A stretch of DNA of 41,717 bases from Marinilabiliales bacterium. GTDB lineage: Bacteria > Bacteroidota > Bacteroidia > Bacteroidales > ML635J-15. The stretch covers positions 1-41,717 of the forward strand of contig PKTB01000014.1 in NCBI GenBank assembly GCA_002869385.1, in the 5' to 3' direction. Both the position numbers and the translations under genes were made by a program. The notes below the pieces were generated by a model, which did not search any database, was not told the origin of the DNA, and saw only the letters and a list, made by a program, of their open reading frames with translations. The number at the start of each line of letters is the position of its first letter. Within the stretch, counting starts at the first letter, position 1. Of the stretch, positions 35,540 to 41,717 are shown in pieces.

Positions 35540-38434
35540 ATGGAAGACTTATTAAAAAAAGCCCGCAAGAAGTTCTTTATTAACATTGTTTTACCTTCAA
35601 TAATGGCAGTTTTACTATTTGTTGTCACACTATTTTTTATCGTAATTCCACATTTTGAAAATTCGATGCTTGATAAAAAGCGCGAAATGATTACTGAATT
35701 AACTAATACGGCTACAAGTATTCTTGAAAAATATCATAAAGAAGAGTTAGCTGGCATGTTAACAAGGGAAGAAGCACAAGAAATTGCGATATCCAGAATT
35801 GAATATTTAAGATATGGAGAAGAAAATAAAGATTATTTCTGGGTTACAGATATGCAACCTGTAATGATCGTTCACCCATATCGTCCTGAGTTAAATGGTA
35901 AAGATCTTTCAGATTTTGAAGATTCTCATGGCAAGAAGCTTTTTGTAGAATGTGTTAAAGTTGTCCAAAAGGATAAGCATGGGTATGTGGAATATATGTG
36001 GCAATGGAAAGATGACTCTACACATATTGTACCTAAACTTTCATATGTAAAACTATTTGAACCATGGGGGTGGATAGTTGGAACCGGAATATATATCGAG
36101 GATGTTAAAGCTGAAATTTCTGGTCTGACAAAAAGATTTATAATAATAAGTTTAATAATTACTGCTCTTGTTAGTCTGATACTATTTTATGTTGGCCGTC
36201 AATCTTTTAGTATTGAAAAGAAAAGAATTGCTGCTGAAATTGAGCTAAATCATTCTCGCGAAAAATACAGATCTTTGGTAGACGCTTCAACAGAAGGTCT
36301 TATTATGATGATAGATAATAAAATATCATTCGTTAATCCTGTACTTGAGAATATGTCTGGTTTTACTGCAGAACAGATGATGAGTAAAAAGATTTCAGAA
36401 ATTATTACTATCCCCGAAAAGATTAGAGAAAAGATTGATAATGGAGATGAAGATTTACATAAATTGTCGTCAGAATGTAAAATGAAAACAGCATCGGATG
36501 ATATTATAGATGTAATTTTAAGTGTAAACTACATTGACTTTTATGGCCAGGATGCTCTGATATTTAATCTTAAAGATGTTAGTTCTGATAAGCTAGTTCG
36601 AGAAGAACTTTTGAGTAGTAAGGAGAAGTTCCAGTCTTTGATGGATAAGCTTAATCAAGGAATATTCAGAACTTCGATCGATACAAAGGGGAAATTTCTT
36701 GAGGCAAATCAAACAGCATTGAAAATATTTGGCTATACTGAATTTGATCAAATCAAAGATTTGTACATTTTGGATTTTTTCGTTGAAAAGAATGATAAGC
36801 TTAGTTTTAGGAAGAATCTACTCAAAGAAGGGTTTATAAAAAATCAGCTTGTTAAATTACGAAAACGAACAGGTGAATATATTCATGCAGCAGTATCATT
36901 AGTAGTTGTTTATGATAAAGGTAAAGCTAAGTTTTGTGATTGTATAATTCAGGATATTAGCTTAAAATCAGGTGTTAAAAATGATTTTAGTGATCTAAAT
37001 AAGGAGTTTACAGGTTTTATGCATCAGTTATTGACATCTGCAGAACAGGTAGCAAAACCTGTTCTAAAGTGTAATTACAAGCTTAAAATACCTGAACTTA
37101 TACAAAAGCTAAATGATAGTTCAACAGGTTTTGCTTTAATCGAGTCAGAAGAGGGGCACATTATTGGTTTTGTAAATGATAAGGTACTGAGAGAGAGGGT
37201 CGGTATAAAGACAGATTCAGTAGAAGGTGTTTTCCAGATAATGAGTTCGCCTGTCCATTATTTAAATGAAGGGGCAAGTTTGATGGATGTGCAGAATGTA
37301 TTTAATTCAGATAAATCAATTGATTATATTGTTCTGAAAGGAAATAAAAATTCATATTCTTATATTGAAAGGAAAGACCTGTTAATTACACAAGAGTTTT
37401 TACCTCTAAAAGTTACAACTGATGTTAAAAATGCGGAAACCGTTGAGCAATTAAGAGCATTACATGATAAGTATGTTTCTTATGTGTTGCCTGTAATTGA
37501 TACAGGAGCAGATTCGGAAATAATCTTTAGCTCTCTCTCATTTATTTCTGATTTGATATGTGAAAGATTAATTGAGATGGGCATTAAAGTTTTTGGTCCT
37601 CCGCCGGTTGAGTTTTGTTTTGTTACTCTTGGAAGTGAAGGCAGAAAGGAACAAACATTAAATACTGATCAGGATAATGCATTAATATTTGCTGATTCTG
37701 AAAATGATGAGCAAACCAAAATGTATTTTGACGGATTGTCAGAATATATTTGTAACTCATTGGATGAAATTGGCTATGAGTTTTGTAAAGGTGGTATTAT
37801 GGCTAAGAATCCAGATTATTGTCAGTCTTATTCCACATGGGAAAAATACTTTAGCAAGTGGATAAACACCGGAACAGGGAAAGACCTTCTTGAAATAAGT
37901 GTTTTCTTTGATATGCGTGCTGTTTATGGTAAGAAATCATTTGTTACTGACCTACAATCAAAAATTGATATACTCACATCTAAAAATCCGGCTTATTTTA
38001 TTTTACTTGCACAAAATAATATTAAGTTGAAACCACAGGTTGGTTTTTGGGGCAATATCTTAATAGAGACCGCTGGTGCACCTCCTGAGACTGTAAATAT
38101 TAAGGAAGCAATTATGCCGATTACTAATTTTGCAAGGATATATTCTTTAAATAATGAAGTCCATGAAGTTTCAACAATTAAGAGGTTAAAAACACTTAAA
38201 GATGAGGGAATAATTGCTTTAGATACTTATCGAAATGTTGTGGAGGCTTATAAATACTTACAACAGATTAGGTTAAAACATCAATCAGTATTAATAACTA
38301 AAGGCTTGTCTCCTGATAATTTGATTAGCACTAAACACTTAAGTTATTTGGATAAAACTATTATTAAAAAGGTGCTTGCTAATATTAATACTATGTTGTC
38401 AAAACTTAGTTATGATTTTAAAGGAACAATGTAG
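35540..38434 (+). CDS. Cache-PAS-PAS-CBS-CBS-DUF294 multidomain sensor with nucleotidyltransferase-like output
   Basis: A protein of 964 residues. Order: membrane helix (about 17-37); periplasmic sCache_2-type sensor (40-195) with DYFWVTDMQPVMIVHPYRPEL and WGWIVGTGIYI; second helix (200-218); PAS (241-350); PAS (360-480); a CBS pair (about 500-625: KPVLKCNYKLKIPELIQKL, FQIMSSPVHYLNEGASLMD); and a DUF294 nucleotidyltransferase-like domain with GSEGRKEQTLNTDQDNALIF near residue 698 plus the DUF294 C-terminal domain to the end. No kinase, cyclase or methyl-accepting domain is present. DUF294-CBS proteins usually accompany acetate-type symporters; here one is fused to an extracellular sensor. It is convergent with the Crp/Fnr gene, 4 bases apart. 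Confidence 0.88.
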   Translation: MEDLLKKARKKFFINIVLPSIMAVLLFVVTLFFIVIPHFENSMLDKKREMITELTNTATSILEKYHKEELAGMLTREEAQEIAISRIEYLRYGEENKDYFWVTDMQPVMIVHPYRPELNGKDLSDFEDSHGKKLFVECVKVVQKDKHGYVEYMWQWKDDSTHIVPKLSYVKLFEPWGWIVGTGIYIEDVKAEISGLTKRFIIISLIITALVSLILFYVGRQSFSIEKKRIAAEIELNHSREKYRSLVDASTEGLIMMIDNKISFVNPVLENMSGFTAEQMMSKKISEIITIPEKIREKIDNGDEDLHKLSSECKMKTASDDIIDVILSVNYIDFYGQDALIFNLKDVSSDKLVREELLSSKEKFQSLMDKLNQGIFRTSIDTKGKFLEANQTALKIFGYTEFDQIKDLYILDFFVEKNDKLSFRKNLLKEGFIKNQLVKLRKRTGEYIHAAVSLVVVYDKGKAKFCDCIIQDISLKSGVKNDFSDLNKEFTGFMHQLLTSAEQVAKPVLKCNYKLKIPELIQKLNDSSTGFALIESEEGHIIGFVNDKVLRERVGIKTDSVEGVFQIMSSPVHYLNEGASLMDVQNVFNSDKSIDYIVLKGNKNSYSYIERKDLLITQEFLPLKVTTDVKNAETVEQLRALHDKYVSYVLPVIDTGADSEIIFSSLSFISDLICERLIEMGIKVFGPPPVEFCFVTLGSEGRKEQTLNTDQDNALIFADSENDEQTKMYFDGLSEYICNSLDEIGYEFCKGGIMAKNPDYCQSYSTWEKYFSKWINTGTGKDLLEISVFFDMRAVYGKKSFVTDLQSKIDILTSKNPAYFILLAQNNIKLKPQVGFWGNILIETAGAPPETVNIKEAIMPITNFARIYSLNNEVHEVSTIKRLKTLKDEGIIALDTYRNVVEAYKYLQQIRLKHQSVLITKGLSPDNLISTKHLSYLDKTIIKKVLANINTMLSKLSYDFKGTM

Positions 38435-38438
38435 GGGC

Positions 38439-39128
38439 TTATCCTACTTCAGATATTTTCTCAAGTAGTTTTTTGTCCAGGATTGTTATTTTTTTTCCTT
38501 CTACATTGATAATACCTTCTCTGCGGAACTCTCCTAGTAAACGTACTGCATTCTCTTCTGAGATTGCTGATAATTCTCCAAGTTCTTTACGTGATAACAG
38601 CATTCTAAATGTGTCATTTTCATAGAGTTTTGAAAGATAAAGCAAACTGTCAGCAATTCTTCCTCTTATGTTTTTTTGATTTAGCGTAATTATTTTGCTA
38701 AGAATTGATGAAACTGATTTACCGAATGCCTGATTCAGTTTAAGTAAAAAGTTGTGATTTTCTATATATAGCTTTTTAATACAATCCAGATCAACCATAC
38801 AAATATGTGAGTCCTCTAAAGCTTTGACAGAATAACTGTAATACGGCGTTTCAAAGAATGATAACAAGCCAATGTAGCTATGTGGACGCATAATATAAAG
38901 TGAAATGTTCCTATTGTTAAGTCCTTCAATAAATAATGTAGCAGAACCTTCAACCAAATAAATTGCGTGGGTCACACTACTCCCTTGTTTACATATATAT
39001 TCATGCCTGTCGTAGAAAACATGTAGCGGGTTTACACAGGAAAAATCAGCTCCTGATTCTAGAATTGCCTTATAAATATCACACTTTAGTTTACAATCGA
39101 CACAGGTAATGTTTTTCTTAAATTTCAT
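38439..39128 (-). CDS. Crp/Fnr-family regulator with an N-terminal cysteine cluster
   Basis: A protein of 229 residues. A cyclic-nucleotide-binding-fold domain (about 30-150; EYICKQGSSVTHAIYLVEGSA) is followed by a Crp-type helix-turn-helix (LSRKELGELSAISEENAVRLLGEFRREGII). Cysteines 9, 12, 16 and 31 lie at the N-terminus, in a C-x2-C-x3-C spacing like the Fe-S cluster binding region of FNR, though the spacing is not the same. It may sense oxygen or redox state. Residues that bind cAMP in Crp are not clearly kept. It diverges from the DUF485-symporter operon, which it probably controls. Confidence 0.88.
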   Translation of the reverse strand: MKFKKNITCVDCKLKCDIYKAILESGADFSCVNPLHVFYDRHEYICKQGSSVTHAIYLVEGSATLFIEGLNNRNISLYIMRPHSYIGLLSFFETPYYSYSVKALEDSHICMVDLDCIKKLYIENHNFLLKLNQAFGKSVSSILSKIITLNQKNIRGRIADSLLYLSKLYENDTFRMLLSRKELGELSAISEENAVRLLGEFRREGIINVEGKKITILDKKLLEKISEVG

Positions 39129-39179
39129 GACTCACTGATTTATAGGGACAAATATACTAAAAGTTGTTGAAAAACAATG

Positions 39180-39208
39180 TTGTATTACAACTATACAAAC
39201 AATTGTTT
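39180..39208. promoter_or_regulatory. Operator-like palindromes between the Crp/Fnr gene and the symporter operon
   Basis: GTTGTATTACAAC (near 39180-39191; arms GTTGT/ACAAC) and the perfect 12-base palindrome AAACAATTGTTT (39197-39208) lie in the 164-base divergent region. They are the kind of site a Crp/Fnr dimer could bind (TTGT..ACAA). This is based on symmetry and position only. Confidence 0.4.
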
Positions 39209-39292
39209 TATAACATTAAATTTTAATTTTGAAAAATGTCATATTTTCTTGACAAGTGAGTATTGTTTATTTATTAATTAAAATTTCAGACA

Positions 39293-39577
39293 ATGTTACA
39301 TGGACCTGCTGCGGATCTTAAAGAGGATAAGTCTGCAAAGAAGAAGTCTAAACTTGGTTTAAGATTTTTCTTTGTTTATTTATTTGTCTATGCAAGTTTC
39401 GTTTTTTTATGTGTGTATAAACCCGAGTTAATAGGGGAGAGAGTCTTTTTTGGATTAAATCTAGCTGTTGTTTACGGGTTTTCTTTAATTCTACTGGCTG
39501 TAATTATGGGGTTTTTCTATAACCATTTTGCAACCAGACTTGAAAATAAATATAATGAAGAAGGAGGTGAGGTATGA
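39293..39577 (+). CDS. DUF485 membrane protein (YjcH-like)
   Basis: A protein of 94 residues with two membrane helices (RFFFVYLFVYASFVFLCVY and LNLAVVYGFSLILLAVIMGFFY), the form of DUF485 proteins. These are nearly always encoded directly before ActP-type symporters and are thought to be small partners of them. Its stop overlaps the symporter start by 4 bases (ATGA), indicating translational coupling. Confidence 0.9.
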   Translation: MLHGPAADLKEDKSAKKKSKLGLRFFFVYLFVYASFVFLCVYKPELIGERVFFGLNLAVVYGFSLILLAVIMGFFYNHFATRLENKYNEEGGEV

Positions 39578-41523
39578 TATATGATGTTTCGATATGGGCG
39601 ATAATAATATTTGTTTCGTTTGTCGCATTAGTACTTGGCTTATCATTTTATTTTGCCAGAAAAACTAAGACCGCAAGTAGTTATTATGCTGCTGGTGGAA
39701 CAATTCACTGGGCTGTTAATGGTATTGCATTTGCCGGTGACTATCTTTCCGCAGCATAATTTTTAGGAATTTGTGGTATGATCGCTTATGCCGGTTATGA
39801 TGGATTTCTTTATTCAATCGGGTATCTTGCCGGATGGGTTGTTGCACTATTTGTAGTAGCAGAACCATTAAAGAGGATGGGTAAGTTTACTTTTACCGAT
39901 GCTCTTGATAGTAAATTTAATTCAAAAGGGATTAAACTTACAGCTGCAATTAGTACGCTAGTTGTATCATTGTTTTATTTAATACCTCAGATGGTAGGTG
40001 CAGGTGATCTTGTTGTCCCTCTTTTAGGACTTCCACATTGGGTTGGAGTTGTTATTGTTGGTTCAATTGTGATTTTAATTGTTGCAACTGCCGGAATGAC
40101 TTCTACTACTTATGTTCAATTTCTCAAAGGTGGTTTGTTAATTATTGTAACTGTTATCTTAACAGTTATTATTCTTAATAAAGGTTTAATGAATCCACCA
40201 AATGCTGATTATAACATGTTCCATACCTTAAATGCGTATGCAATTGGAGATGATCAAATACAATTGGAGGATGAGTCTCTAGAATCACCGGCAACAGTTT
40301 ACAAAGACAATAAAGAAAATGAGTTTGTAAAGTTTGCATACGGTGAAGAAGGATATATCAGATGGTTTAAAGTATTGAGAACTGAAGATGGAATTCTTCT
40401 TGAAGAGTCATTATCTGTAACAGAACCTGCTGAAGGAGAAAAACTATATAATGGAGCAGAAAGGTCAGCCAGACAGTTCTATCAGGTTGGTCACTTGCAT
40501 AGAATAGTGTCCGAAGGTCAGGAGGTTAACGAAACTGGATCAACAAACCCTTTTAGTTTCTTAACTCAAATTGAAGATAGTGAAATAATTATTTATACTA
40601 AGGCACTAGTTACAGATGGAGAAGATAAAGTAACGATTTATTATCCTAAACTTGTTCAAGGTAAAGATGTAATGAAACCTGGTATGATCTTTAAATTAAA
40701 AGACGGTGATTTCTGGGATAAACTTAACTTTATTTCATTGATGCTTGCTTTATTCTTAGGTACATCTGCATTACCACACGTATTGATTAGATATTATACT
40801 GTACCAAGTCAAAGAGCTGCTCGTAAATCAACAATTGTTGCTATTGCTGCAATTGGGTTCTTCTATATTTTAACATTGTATTTAGGACTAGGAGCAATGG
40901 TTAACGGTGTAATCGATGTGTCAAGTAGTAATATGTCAGGTCCACTATTAGCTAAGACATTTGGTGTTGGTATTTTCTCACTAATCTCAGCTATCGCATT
41001 TGCAACTGTATTAGGTACTGTTTCAGGACTTATTGTTGCTTCATCAGGTGCTATCGCTCACGACTTTATTGATCAGTATTTAAATGTTAAAATGACTGAT
41101 AAAGGAAAAGTTCGTGCAGGTAAAATTGCTGCATTTGCTGTTGGTATTATTGCTATTATCCTTGGAATATTATTTAAAGGTATGAACGTTTCATTCCTTG
41201 TAGGTTTAGCATTTGCTGTCGCAGCTGCAGGTAACCTTCCTGCTATTATTATGATTCTTTTCTGGAAAAAGACTACAGCTCAGGGAGTATCTGCATCAAT
41301 TGTAACAGGTATTATTTCATCAATTGTGTTGATTTTATTATCACCAAAAATGTATGAAAGATATGGTATGCTTAAAACAGATGCTATTTGGCCATTAGAT
41401 AATCCTGGAATTGTTGCAATTCCATTATCATTTATTGTATTGGTAGTAGTTTCATTAGCAACACAAAAGAGGAAAGCTGCATTAGCAGAAGCAAGAGCTA
41501 AAGAAGCAGCCGAAAAAGAATAG
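39574..41523 (+). pseudogene. ActP-like sodium:solute symporter (acetate/monocarboxylate type), interrupted by an in-frame TAA
   Basis: The full reading is about 649 codons. It begins with a membrane helix and KTKTASSYYAAGGTIHWAVNGIAFAGDYLSAA; codon 62 (39757-39759) is TAA where the family has Ser (DYLSAASFLG), and the frame goes on as FLGICGMIAYAGYDGFLYSIGYLAGW. TCA to TAA is a single change. The rest has the SSS core (LVVPLLGLPHWVGVV, LGTSALPHVLIRYYTV, ATVLGTVSGLIVASSGAIAHD). About residues 207-380 hold a hydrophilic insert of about 170 residues not found in E. coli ActP. It overlaps the DUF485 gene by 4 bases and should import acetate or a similar carboxylate. Translation from the ATG at 39778 would miss the first helices. 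Confidence 0.9.
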
Positions 41524-41558
41524 ATGATCAACCAGGAAACAAACAATTAACTATGTAG

Positions 41559-41582
41559 AATGCCGGAGAAATCCGGCATTTT
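41559..41582 (+). terminator. Rho-independent terminator after the symporter
   Basis: AATGCCGGA (41559-41567), loop GAAA, TCCGGCATT (41572-41580), then a T-rich tail. Confidence 0.9.
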
Positions 41583-41695
41583 CTTTTGTTATATAATAAT
41601 CTGTAAGTAAAAAGTAGAAAGATACTGTACAAAAAAGTGTGTAAAGCTCAAATAAAAATCGATTTTTGTAGTGCAAACAATAAAAATTGAAAAAT

Positions 41696-41717
41696 ATGAA
41701 CTTTACACAAACACAAA
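41696..41717 (+). CDS. Start of a further gene, cut by the window end
   Basis: ATG at 41696 opens a frame of seven codons (M-N-F-T-Q-T-Q) to the end of the window, after a 110-base gap behind the terminator. That is too short to identify. Acetyl-CoA synthetase genes often follow ActP-type symporters, but nothing in these codons shows it. Confidence 0.3.

Noticed and set aside
4352..41523. Reassignment of TAA/TGA to an amino acid
   Set aside because: The interrupted sites expect different residues (Ser, Gly, Glu/Gln-like), both TAA and TGA occur, and many other genes in the window end normally with these codons, several followed at once by terminators.

Overview
The window looks like a chromosomal segment of a free-living, probably aquatic member of the Bacteroidota, most likely class Bacteroidia. 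This is inferred from low GC content, TAnnTTTG-type -7 promoter boxes, absence of clear Shine-Dalgarno sites, gldF/gldG next to dnaN, a type IX secretion (T9SS) C-terminal sorting domain, a FISUMP-domain lipoprotein and a BatA-type membrane protein. No prophage, CRISPR array or plasmid function was seen.

Layout. 1-1040: a tRNA-like element with an odd anticodon arm, a terminator, a GIY-YIG endonuclease and a secreted protein. 1136-9467: two sodium:solute symporters, a secreted esterase, recR, a PLP aminotransferase and a DEAD-box RNA helicase. 9550-10321: a REPIN-like inverted repeat in front of a RAYT transposase. 10318-11421: a PagL-like lipid A deacylase. 11621-18463: gldF, gldG, a WG-repeat protein, a DUF4340 protein, dnaN and a 3'-5' exonuclease. 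18642-21993: a polyamine block with arginine decarboxylase, agmatinase and a deoxyhypusine-synthase-like protein, whose promoter carries a perfect inverted repeat. 22083-28082: secreted proteins and lipoproteins. 28206-30904: a LytTR response regulator and a TPR histidine kinase. 30980-35440: envelope proteins, ribosomal protein L19 and a lipocalin. 35540-41523: an apparent carboxylate (acetate-like) uptake module made of a Cache-PAS-PAS-CBS-CBS-DUF294 sensor, a divergent Crp/Fnr regulator, a DUF485 protein and an ActP-like symporter. The window ends in the first codons of another gene.

The most striking global feature is damage by single substitutions in otherwise intact genes. Six genes (recR, the PagL-like gene, dnaN, speB, a tandem-domain secreted protein and the ActP-like symporter) each carry one in-frame stop codon. 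A seventh, the FISUMP lipoprotein, appears to have ATT where ATG is expected. In every case the frame resumes at once with conserved sequence and there is no indel. All seven can be explained by G:C to T:A transversions. dnaN is essential and the expected residues differ from site to site, so codon reassignment is unlikely. Oxidative damage in the template or library, consensus error, or a real mutator/decay process fits better.

Other points of interest are the RAYT/REPIN pair, the unusual sensor fusion beside the symporter, the operator-like repeat at the polyamine promoter, and a G8 tract inside a secreted-protein gene.
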